Below are positions 43,576 to 50,113 of a DNA stretch of 64,000 bases, piece after piece (positions within the stretch are counted from its first letter, which is position 1; the number at the start of each line of letters is the position of its first letter). The notes below the pieces were generated by a model that was not told the origin of the DNA, made no database searches, and saw nothing but the letters and a program-made list of their open reading frames with translations. The stretch is from Roseimaritima sediminicola (lineage in GTDB: Bacteria; Planctomycetota; Planctomycetia; Pirellulales; Pirellulaceae), in contig NZ_WIAD01000011.1 of the NCBI RefSeq assembly GCF_009618275.1, positions 1 through 64,000 of the forward strand. The letters run 5' to 3'. Both the position numbers and the translations under genes were made by a program.

Positions 43576-44502
43576 ATGCCGATCCCAGATTTCCAGTCGA
43601 TCATGCTTCCGTTTCTGGAAGTCCTCTCCGATGGGCAGGAACGGTCCATGAAGGAGATGGTTTCACTCCTGGCCGATCGGTTCGGGATGTCGGAGAGTGA
43701 TTTGGCTGAAGTTCTTCCGAGTGGCCAGCAAACCGTCTTCAGTAATCGTGTGGCCTGGGCGAAGACCCACATGAAGAAAGCCGGCCTAGTCGACAACCCT
43801 TCGCGTGGACGCGTTCGACTGTCATCTTGCGGACGGGAAGTGCTGGAGAAGCAGCCGGCCGCGGTGAACATGAAGTTTCTAAAGCAATTTGATGGCTACC
43901 CTGAATTTATTGCCGGGTCTGCCGCAAGTGATGCCGCGAAAACGAAGACCGCCGAGGAAATTGAAGAAGAAGATGCGACTCCACTCGAACAGCTTGAATC
44001 GGCTTACGCCGAGTGGAAGGCAGCGGTGTCGGACGAATTACTTGAGCGATTGAGTGAAGTGTCGCCCGCGTTCTTTGAGCAGGTCGTCGTGCGTCTGTTG
44101 CAGGCCATGGGATATGGTGGCGGTGTCGATAGCGGCGAAGTGACAAGCTACGCTCGCGACGGCGGCATCGATGGAGTGATTCGCGAGGACAAGCTTGGCT
44201 TGGATGTGGTGTGTCTTCAGGCGAAGCGTTGGCAAGGGACCGTAGGGCGTCCAGTGGTTCAGGCCTTTGTCGGCAGCATGGATCTGATTCGAGCAAAGAA
44301 GGGCGTCATCTTAACCACTGGCCGATTCTCTGATGACGCGAAAACGTTTGTCGATCGGATCGAAGGGAAACGAGTGGTTCTCATCGATGGAAAACGACTA
44401 GCCGAGTTCATGATCGAGCACGACGTCGGCGTCACGACGAAGACTGTGTATCGATTGAAAGAGGTCTCTGGCGACTTCTTCGAGGAGGGACTCGATCAAT
44501 GA
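43576..44502 (+). CDS. mrr: Mrr-type restriction endonuclease
   Basis: A 308-residue protein. The N-terminal 95 residues form the Mrr_N winged helix (MLPFLEVLSDGQERSMKEMVSLLADRF). The catalytic domain has FFEQVVVRLLQAMGYGG (E168), GGIDG (D199) and LDVVCLQAKRW (Q215-x-K217), the PD-(D/E)xK variant of Mrr enzymes. Mrr is a type IV enzyme that cuts methylated DNA. Next to a Mod gene this raises the question of how self-restriction is avoided; control by the adjacent XRE protein is a likely answer. An acidic linker (EEIEEEDATPLEQLESAY) separates the domains. Confidence 0.92.
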   Translation: MPIPDFQSIMLPFLEVLSDGQERSMKEMVSLLADRFGMSESDLAEVLPSGQQTVFSNRVAWAKTHMKKAGLVDNPSRGRVRLSSCGREVLEKQPAAVNMKFLKQFDGYPEFIAGSAASDAAKTKTAEEIEEEDATPLEQLESAYAEWKAAVSDELLERLSEVSPAFFEQVVVRLLQAMGYGGGVDSGEVTSYARDGGIDGVIREDKLGLDVVCLQAKRWQGTVGRPVVQAFVGSMDLIRAKKGVILTTGRFSDDAKTFVDRIEGKRVVLIDGKRLAEFMIEHDVGVTTKTVYRLKEVSGDFFEEGLDQ

Positions 44503-44552
44503 AATGGCCAGCTCGCGACGGGCATCGCTGAGTTGGTTTCGCACCCCGAAAC

Positions 44553-44793
44553 CAACCGGGTTGTTAACCAGATCGGCCTTCAGAACCAGAGAGCGCGAGA
44601 GTCCTCGGCAAAGCCGATTGGTTTCGTAGGGTGCGGGGGTCGCTGAACTGCGAAGGTGAGAGCGCTCTCGGAATTTCGCGAGCAGCGAAACCCAGTGAAA
44701 TCCGGCGTGAAAACGCGAAAAGCCGAGAACGGGTGTTCTCGGCTTTTGGTGTTAACTGGTGCGGCGGATCAATTCCGCGTATTGAAAAAGCTC
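44553..44793 (+). repeat. 241-bp direct repeat, left copy
   Basis: This segment matches 48316-48556 at an offset of about 3763 bp. The last 96 bp (44698-44793) differ at only about five positions; the rest is more diverged but shares AACCGGGTTGTTAACC (44554-44569) and the palindrome GAGAGCGCTCTC (44658-44669). The two copies bracket a toxin-antitoxin pair and a serine recombinase, so they may be ends of a mobile island. Confidence 0.8.
44718..44747 (+). terminator. Rho-independent-type terminator hairpin
   Basis: A perfect 13-bp stem with a 4-nt loop: AAAAGCCGAGAAC paired with GTTCTCGGCTTTT. It carries A and T tracts on both sides and so could end transcription from either direction, including that of mrr. 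An identical hairpin is at 48481-48510. Confidence 0.7.
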
Positions 44794-45035
44794 AAATTCG
44801 AGCTGGCTCATTCGCGACCGGACTGTTAACCAGCGTGGCTCAATGGGCTTTCCTGCTCCCTTGTGGAGCATCAGCGGTCGCGAGGGATCCCTTGGATTTT
44901 ACTTGGCGACGTTCACTCGGGGCAATCGGAGGGAGGGGCGATCGCAACCGGGTTGTTAACCAAATCTCCGATGGGACTGTCTGGAACTGGACCCTGGAGT
45001 AGCAAAATGCTACCCTGGGGTGTTGAGGTGATTTT
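44794..45035. other. Leader region of the toxin-antitoxin pair
   Basis: No gene is seen. It holds a third copy of AACCGGGTTGTTAACC at 44948-44963, about 75 bp before the antitoxin start, where an operator would be expected, and a related ACTGTTAACCAGC near 44821. Confidence 0.5.
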
Positions 45036-45413
45036 ATGGGACAACCTGTCAAACTTTCCGATCAGTTGGTCGACGACGCACGAGCCGTGGTGCCGTACTC
45101 TCAGCGTAGCCTGGCCGGACAAATCGAATTCTGGGCCACCCTGGGCAAGTCGATTGAACCGCTGCTGCGGGGCGATCGCGCGCTCGCGCTGCAGGCTTCC
45201 GGTAAGCAGCAACCGCTTTCGGAAATCGTTGCGGACGTCAACTCGGCGGCCGGACGCCGGCGAGTCGCCGACCATTTGGCGCAGCGGCCCTATCCGCATT
45301 ACAAACCAGTTCCCGGCCGCCCCGATCTTGTCTGCCGAATCGATGCCGACGGATCGGAGATCACCGGCCGCTTCGTGGATCGCGAGTTTGTTCCCGTCGA
45401 GGCGGAGCGTTGA
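45036..45413 (+). CDS. ParD-like antitoxin
   Basis: A 125-residue protein from ATG 45036. MGQPVKLSDQLVDDARAVVPYSQRSLAGQIEFWATLGKSIEPLL is the ParD_like antitoxin N-terminus, a ribbon-helix-helix type DNA-binding segment. The C-terminal half (HYKPVPGRPDLVCRIDADGSEITGRFVDREFVP) is probably the toxin-binding part. The toxin start overlaps its stop by 4 nt. It should neutralise the zeta-like toxin and repress the pair, possibly through the AACCGGGTTGTTAACC motif just upstream. Confidence 0.82.
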   Translation: MGQPVKLSDQLVDDARAVVPYSQRSLAGQIEFWATLGKSIEPLLRGDRALALQASGKQQPLSEIVADVNSAAGRRRVADHLAQRPYPHYKPVPGRPDLVCRIDADGSEITGRFVDREFVPVEAER

Positions 45414-45958
45414 GTCGCTGGTTCGCTTTCCTGGACCAACGTCCGATCGTGATCGCGATCGCCGGCTCGAACGGTGCCGGTAAATCGACCTTTTACGAAG
45501 CCTTCCTCGCCGACTGCGGATTGCGGTTTATCAATGCCGACGTGATCGCAGCTGCCTTGGAGATTTCGTCGTACGAGGCGGCTGAGGTCGCGGCCGCAAT
45601 GCGGACGGTATTGGTCAACCAACGCGAGAGCTTTGTCTTCGAAACCGTGCTGTCCGACCCGGTTGGCGAAAAAGTCGATCAGCTCGTTGCGTATGCTTCG
45701 CTGGGCTACACGGTAGCGCTGATTTTCATCGAGCTCGATTCGGTCGAGGAATCGATCCGCCGTGTCTCGATGCGAGTCAGCCAGGGAGGCCACGACGTGC
45801 CGGACGAGAAACTGCGGGGGCGGTTCGATCGCACTCGGGCTAATCTACAGCGGGCCATCGAGCGACTTCCGCACGTGCTCGTGTACAACAACGAAGATCT
45901 GTCGCATCCGTATCGCCTGGTCGCGGCTTATGATCATGGCGTTCGAGTGGACTCCTAA
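45410..45958 (+). CDS. Zeta-type toxin kinase
   Basis: A 182-residue protein starting at TTG 45410, overlapping the antitoxin stop (TTGA). PIVIAIAGSNGAGKST is Walker A (residues 19-27), followed by FINADVIAAAL and FETVLSDP, the substrate-site blocks of the zeta-toxin/UNAG-kinase family. These toxins phosphorylate UDP-N-acetylglucosamine and so stop wall synthesis. IFIELDSVEESIRRVSMRVSQGGHDVPDEKLRGRF is the C-terminal lid region. The pair stabilises the island in which it sits. Confidence 0.87.
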   Translation: MSRWFAFLDQRPIVIAIAGSNGAGKSTFYEAFLADCGLRFINADVIAAALEISSYEAAEVAAAMRTVLVNQRESFVFETVLSDPVGEKVDQLVAYASLGYTVALIFIELDSVEESIRRVSMRVSQGGHDVPDEKLRGRFDRTRANLQRAIERLPHVLVYNNEDLSHPYRLVAAYDHGVRVDS

Positions 45959-45975
45959 AGACAGTCAAGTCTTCG

Positions 45976-47252
45976 ATGCAGTCCGAAGCTTCCGATGAAA
46001 CCACCGGCCCCGAGAAGGAATCGCCGAACTGGGAAACCGATCGGCGGACGGTGATCTATGCGCGGCAATCGCGCAGTCGGGCTGGGAGTTTCACTTCCTG
46101 CGAGGCGCAGCTCGGTATCTGCCGCGAGATGGCTGGCGAGCGACGGTGGGTCGTCACCCGCATCTTTCGCGACGAAGGCCAGTCCAGTGAAACGCTGGAC
46201 CGGCCGGCATTGCGGGAACTGATCTCGGCGATTCGAAACGAGGAAGTCGATCGATTGGTAATCTACAGTATCGATCGGCTGACCCGTCGTTTGGCCGATC
46301 TGCAAACGTTGCTGGAATTGTTCGACACGCACAGCGTTGAACTCGTTGTCATCACCGATCCCAGCTACAGCCGCACTTCGGCGGCAAGCCGGTTGACGAT
46401 CAACATCATTGCAGCAGCAAGCGAGTTTCAGCAGGAACTGACTCGGGAACGGATGGCCGATGCGCGGGCGGCGTTGAAGCGGAAGGGGAAGCGGGTCGCC
46501 GGTCGTGTTCCGTTCGGGTATCATGCCAATCCGAGAACGAAGCGTCTGCTACCCGATCCCGATCAGCAACCGCTTGTCCGCGACTCTTCAAGTTGGCCGC
46601 CGAGGGTGGGCGTCCCAGCGATCTGGCTAACGTGGCAGATCTGAACGGCTGTAAAGATCAAGATGGAAACACGGGCAGATGGACGGCCAGGCGAATCGCG
46701 GCGCTGCTGAAAAACCCCACCTACGCAGGTCTGGTTCGTCACGGTAAATCGACACTGCCCGGCGAGCACGAAGCGGTCGTATCGCGTGATGTGTTTGAGG
46801 CGGTGCAGCGACAACTGGCCGGACGCCGCACGCGAGAACCGCAGCCGCGCTCCGGCAAACGGCAGTTCGACTCCTTCGGCGTGCATTTGCGAGGGCTGTT
46901 GATCTGCGGGCAGTGCGACCGGCCGATGAGCACGAGCGTTTCGCAGCGCGGTCCGGTTCGCTACATCTACTATCGCTGCCGTTCCACCGCGGGCGGCAGG
47001 AAGCCGTGTTCGGGCGTGAACGTGGGGGCTTACGAGCTGGAGCAATTCGTGTGCGACGTGCTGTCCGACGTCGATGATACGCGGTCGGTGATTCCGATGG
47101 AACTGCGGAAGCACTGGAATGGACTGGACGAACTCGAACAGTCGACGCAGTTACGCGACGTCATTCATCGCGTCGTTTACAGCCACGCGGCTGGGACGAT
47201 CAGCATCGTCCTGCTGGATGATTGGAGGGCGGCTTTGATGCGTGATAGTTAG
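45976..47252 (+). pseudogene. Large serine recombinase interrupted by a frameshift
   Basis: The first frame (from ATG 45976) has the resolvase catalytic domain: VIYARQSRSRAGSFTSCEAQL (Ser nucleophile in ARQS), YSIDRLTRRLADL and RVAGRVPFGYHANP. It breaks near 46578-46580; restoring one lost base reads VRRLFKLAAEGG and joins the second frame, which carries the recombinase domain (WTARRIAALLKNPTYAGLVRHGKS), a zinc ribbon (CGQCDRPM...YYRC) and the usual end (LRDVIHRVVYSHAAG). Joined length is about 425 residues. It would have moved the surrounding island. It is inactive unless the frameshift is an assembly error. Confidence 0.82.
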
Positions 47253-47797
47253 CCTTCGAGAATTGAACGAAGGAGATCGGCCACTTCGATCTGTGCAGCC
47301 CAATGTTTGAGGTAGTCTCGATCGAGTTCTTCACCCGAAACAAGAAAGATCCCACGGGCGTCCTTCAGTTGCTTGTCACTCGGACTGATCTTGTGCCATC
47401 GCAGCTTGTGCAACAAAACGTCTTCCGGTGCCGCGATCCACGCTGGCTGACCGAGTAACGTGATGCGCTGACGACGAGCAAAACGCGTGAACTCGTATTC
47501 GTCGCCGGCAACTCGGAAGAAGTCGACCTTCAACGCCGAGCGATTATCAAGCGCGTTGAACTGGTGTGGCGGACGCAGGGCCGATTTCACACTGATTTCT
47601 TGGATGAAGAAGTCGTCTTGGAAGGCCGCGAGGATCGCCTCTACTTCCGCCGCGCCATACTCGATGACGAAGTCGATGTCGTGGGTAGAGCGAGGAACTC
47701 CCCAGTAGTTACCGGCCATGGAACCGACCAACATATAGTCGATCCCTGCCGTTTCGAGACGGCGCAGGCAATCAACCAGCAATTCCTCCTCTGTCAC
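47249..47797 (-). CDS. Nucleotidyltransferase (AbiEii/MNT-like)
   Basis: A 182-residue protein. YMLVGSMAGNYWGVPRSTHDIDFVIE has GS at 25-26 and D40-x-D42, the metal-binding residues of the polymerase-beta-type nucleotidyltransferase fold. VDFFRVAGDEYEF and IAAPEDVLLHKLRWHK are typical of stand-alone toxin-like members. Its ATG overlaps the stop of the 76-residue protein gene (ATGA), which suggests a toxin-antitoxin arrangement. It ends in a 4-nt convergent overlap with the recombinase relic. Confidence 0.82.
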   Translation of the reverse strand: MTEEELLVDCLRRLETAGIDYMLVGSMAGNYWGVPRSTHDIDFVIEYGAAEVEAILAAFQDDFFIQEISVKSALRPPHQFNALDNRSALKVDFFRVAGDEYEFTRFARRQRITLLGQPAWIAAPEDVLLHKLRWHKISPSDKQLKDARGIFLVSGEELDRDYLKHWAAQIEVADLLRSILEG

Positions 47798-48024
47798 GAA
47801 ACGCCCTTTCTAGCGGACTCGATCTCATAACCCGCGCGAATGCGTGCCCGCAGTTTTTCCTCAACGAACGCGTCATCCGCGTCTGGAAAGCGGTTTCGGA
47901 TGCCTTCCCGAGCGATTGCCAACGAGGCTTCATAAAGACCAAGTCCTATCCGCAAGCGTTCCTCGCCAGTCATTTGGCGATAGGCTTCCAGTTGGAGTTG
48001 ATCAATATCTTGGAGGCTGCTCAT
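47794..48024 (-). CDS. Small helical protein, probable partner of the nucleotidyltransferase
   Basis: A 76-residue protein from ATG 48024. DQLQLEAYRQMTGEERLRIGLGLYEASLAIAREGI and the following FVEEKLRARI form two predicted helices. Small proteins with a MTxEERLRIGLxLYE helix are common directly before such nucleotidyltransferases in planctomycetes and cyanobacteria, as I remember it. The 4-nt overlap with the downstream gene supports co-production, perhaps as an antitoxin. Confidence 0.65.
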   Translation of the reverse strand: MSSLQDIDQLQLEAYRQMTGEERLRIGLGLYEASLAIAREGIRNRFPDADDAFVEEKLRARIRAGYEIESARKGVS

Positions 48025-48078
48025 GGTTCGGGCGCTCGATGGCTGAAACAAGAAGTCGCTGTCGCGGGCCGTCTAAGA

Positions 48079-48291
48079 TCATCCGCCCAGCCGCCAAGGA
48101 TCACGAACCTCAGGTTCATCGAGATTGCGAGTTCGATAAACTCTCTGAAGTCTTGCGGTCGACTCATAGGCCGGTGCCATCATCTGCAGGAAGTGGGCGA
48201 GACGCTGGCTTGTCGTCAGCTTTGCGTCATCTTCTCGACTCGCGCGATCGGCTTCCTCGTGCGTGTCGAAGGATCGAATGATCTTTTCCAT
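48079..48291 (-). CDS. Small antitoxin-like protein
   Basis: A 70-residue protein. ATG 48291 is chosen because GAGGAAACC precedes it. MEKIIRSFDTHEEADRASRE and LTTSQRLAHFLQMMAPAYES look like a short regulatory or antitoxin-type protein; the C-terminus (RLQRVYRTRNLDEPEVRDPWRLGG) is charged. It is 54 bp upstream of the 76-residue gene and probably heads a three-gene operon. Confidence 0.6.
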   Translation of the reverse strand: MEKIIRSFDTHEEADRASREDDAKLTTSQRLAHFLQMMAPAYESTARLQRVYRTRNLDEPEVRDPWRLGG

Positions 48292-48315
48292 AAGGGTTTC
48301 CTCGGGCACCGAAAG

Positions 48316-48556
48316 CAACCGGGTTGTTAACCCGATCGGGCGTCCAAAACAGAGAGCGCGAGAACTTTTTTCAGTATGGTTGGTTTCGCACACCGGATGA
48401 AACGCTGAACTGGAATTCTGAGAGCGCTCTCAGAATCTCGCACACATCACAAACCCGGCGAAATCCTGCGTCAAAACGCGAAAAGCCGAGAACGGGTGTT
48501 CTCGGCTTTTGGTGTTAACTGGTGTGGCGGATCAATTCCGCGTTTTCAAAAAGCTC
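48316..48556 (+). repeat. 241-bp direct repeat, right copy, abutting tRNA-Asn
   Basis: The right copy of the segment at 44553-44793. It contains AACCGGGTTGTTAACC (48317-48332), GAGAGCGCTCTC (48420-48431) and the terminator hairpin (48481-48510). Its end reaches the 3' terminus of the tRNA-Asn gene (48554), a common site for integration of mobile islands. Confidence 0.8.
48481..48510 (-). terminator. Terminator hairpin downstream of tRNA-Asn
   Basis: Identical to the hairpin at 44718-44747: AAAAGCCGAGAAC paired with GTTCTCGGCTTTT. On the minus strand it follows the tRNA-Asn gene by 43 bp and could end its transcript. Confidence 0.7.
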
Positions 48557-48626
48557 CCCCGGCAGGACTCGAACCTGCGACAAGGCGGTTAACAGCCGCC
48601 TGCTCTACCAACTGAGCTACAGGGGA
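48554..48626 (-). tRNA. tRNA-Asn (anticodon GTT)
   Basis: On the minus strand, TCCCCTG pairs with CGGGGGA as acceptor stem. TAGCTCAGTTGGTAGAGC forms the D arm, GGCGG-CTGTTAA-CCGCC the anticodon arm with GTT, and GCAGGTTCGAGTCCTGC the T arm. The discriminator base is G and CCA is not encoded. The right-hand direct repeat ends at its 3' terminus. Confidence 0.95.
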
Positions 48627-49140
48627 TCGTGGTTTGGCTTTCGCCGAAGCTTGGCTTCGATTGCGTGGGAATTTAATCGATCCACGCATCGCTCGCAAGA
48701 TCGCCTCGCCGGCCTTTTTTCAGGCGGAACGCGCTTTCTCGCTCGCGGAAATCGACCGCTGCCTCGTGATACTGCTCTACTCTACTTCTTTCCCGAGAAT
48801 TGCCAACCGCCCGTGGAGATTTTGGCGGCGGCGGGGGGCGCCGTGCGATGGGTGTTGGAGCGCGGGTTGGTGGGGTGGCGATGGTTGGGGGAGTGTTGGT
48901 TGTTGGTTGTTGGTTGTTGGTTGTTGGTTGATGGTTGTTGGTTGATGGTTGTTGGTTGATGGGGGGGGAGAACCGAGGCTATCGCCTAAACGGCTCGGGG
49001 GGTCTACGCGGTCTTGAGAGGCCGGATTTTTCGGTGTGGGGGATTGTGCTGAATTGGTTTCAATGCCTCGCGGGGTGGAGAGGCGGCGGTTCGGTGGGGA
49101 AGGCCCGAGGCTAGCGTCTGCGGCTCAGGGGGGGGGGAGG
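48627..49140. other. Gene-free region with G-rich microsatellite
   Basis: No gene is supported in these 514 bp. From about 48896 to 48960 the sequence is a run of the 7-mer TTGGTTG with GTTGATGG variants, followed by poly-G tracts (48961-48970 and 49129-49138). The rest is GC-rich without recognisable motifs. Confidence 0.6.
48896..48960. repeat. TTGGTTG microsatellite
   Basis: A run of TTGGTTG-type heptamers with interspersed TGATGG variants. Similar runs occur at 49677-49722 and 52433-52500, all within 3.6 kb, so the motif is locally amplified. Confidence 0.85.
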
Positions 49141-49674
49141 TTAGGTGAGTTGTTGGTCGAGCCAGGTGAGGATTTGCTCGGCGATCTCGTCGATGCTTTG
49201 GTCGTCGACTTCGACTCGGTGCTCGGCCGCCGCGGCGTACAGCGGCTGACGCTGCTCGAGGACCCTCGCGACCTCTTCGGCTGGGTCGCCGCCTGGGGTG
49301 GTGAGGCTCGGCCGCTGCGGTCCGTCTTGCTCGTCGGCGGCGATTCTTGCGGCTAGCGTCTCGGGCCGAGCTACCAGCCACACGCAGCGGCCGCTGCGGC
49401 GGATCACCTGCCGGTTCTCCTCCCTCAAGATCGCTCCGCCGCCCAATGCCACCACCGCCGCTTCCCGTCGCTCGGCCACTCGCGCAAGCGCCTCGCTCTC
49501 GCGGTCGCGGAAGCCCGACTCGCCTTCGTCGGCAAATAGCTCCGGAATCGTCCGCCCCGCCTCTCGCTCGATGACCGCGTCCAGGTCGATCGCGTCCACG
49601 CCCAGCTCGCTGGCCAAGGTTCGGGCGACGCTGGTCTTGCCGCTGCCGCGGTATCCGGTGAGGTAGAGGTGCAT
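49141..49674 (-). CDS. aroK: Shikimate kinase
   Basis: A 177-residue protein of normal family length. ATG 49674 is the only start that gives the family N-terminus MHLYLTGYRGSGKTSVARTLA (Walker A at 7-14). D32-x-D34 (IDLDAVIE), FRDRESEAL and VVALGGGAILREENRQ are the shikimate- and nucleotide-binding blocks. It phosphorylates shikimate with ATP in the aromatic amino acid pathway. No ribosome-binding site is visible: the start is directly preceded by a TTGGTTG-type microsatellite. It stands alone, so its expression may depend on that unusual leader. Confidence 0.92.
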   Translation of the reverse strand: MHLYLTGYRGSGKTSVARTLASELGVDAIDLDAVIEREAGRTIPELFADEGESGFRDRESEALARVAERREAAVVALGGGAILREENRQVIRRSGRCVWLVARPETLAARIAADEQDGPQRPSLTTPGGDPAEEVARVLEQRQPLYAAAAEHRVEVDDQSIDEIAEQILTWLDQQLT

Positions 49675-49676
49675 TT

Positions 49677-49722
49677 TGGTTGTTGGTTGTTGGTTATTGG
49701 TTGTTGGTTGTTGGTTGTTGGT
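49677..49722. repeat. TTGGTTG microsatellite in the aroK leader
   Basis: Tandem TTGGTTG-type units with a TTATTGG variant begin 2 nt before the aroK start codon. On the coding strand the leader therefore reads repeated CAACCAA and lacks G. Length changes could alter aroK translation or transcription. Confidence 0.85.
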
Positions 49723-49806
49723 TGGGAACTGAGCCGTCGTTTCGGTGAGTATCGCTGAGCTGGACCGAAAGGCTCTAGCGCGGCTGTGTTTCCCCCTCAC
49801 CCCCGC

Positions 49807-49862
49807 CCCCTCTCCCCCGAAGCCTGACTCGCTTGGGCTCGCCAGGCTTCGGGGGAGAGGGG
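49807..49862. repeat. Dispersed long hairpin repeat
   Basis: The arms CCCCTCTCCCCCGAAGCCTG and their complement enclose a short GACTCGCTTGGGCTCG loop region. It is the same element as at 22851-22906 and 23168-23223, with related copies at 52739-52796 and about 52999-53056. Confidence 0.8.
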
Positions 49863-49940
49863 AGTAAAGTGTAGGGAGTTGGACGTTGGGAGTTGGCTGG
49901 GGGAACCGGGGCTATCGCCCAAACGGCTCATTTGCTCGAC

Positions 49941-50113
49941 TTAAGCACGTCGGCATGAATTTTTCGGTGAAACCCCGCGACAACACCCTCCCGCGCAGCG
50001 GGAGGGTCGGGCTCTTAGGCCCGGGAAGGGCCCTACGAAAACCCTCTCCGGGCCTAAGAGCCCGACTCCCCCAGAGGGAGAGTAAAGCCGAATGAAATGT
50101 TGCGACGTGCTTA
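49941..50113 (-). repeat. MITE-like element with inverted-repeat ends (copy B)
   Basis: It starts TTAAGCACGTCG and ends CGACGTGCTTA, in the opposite orientation to the copy at 24046-24143 and 75 bp longer. The extra segment is a strong hairpin (GGGCTCTTAGGCCCGG paired with CCGGGCCTAAGAGCCC). The last three bases (50111-50113) are, on the minus strand, the TAA stop codon of dusB. Confidence 0.8.

Noticed and set aside
29702-44502. Assignment of the defence island to DISARM or BREX
   Set aside because: No drmA/drmB (DUF1998), BrxC/PglX/PglZ or similar core proteins are present; an SNF2 helicase, a PLD protein and a methyltransferase alone are not enough.
46560-46610. Programmed ribosomal frameshift in the recombinase
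   Set aside because: No slippery heptamer or downstream stem was seen at the break, and a single missing base explains the two frames.
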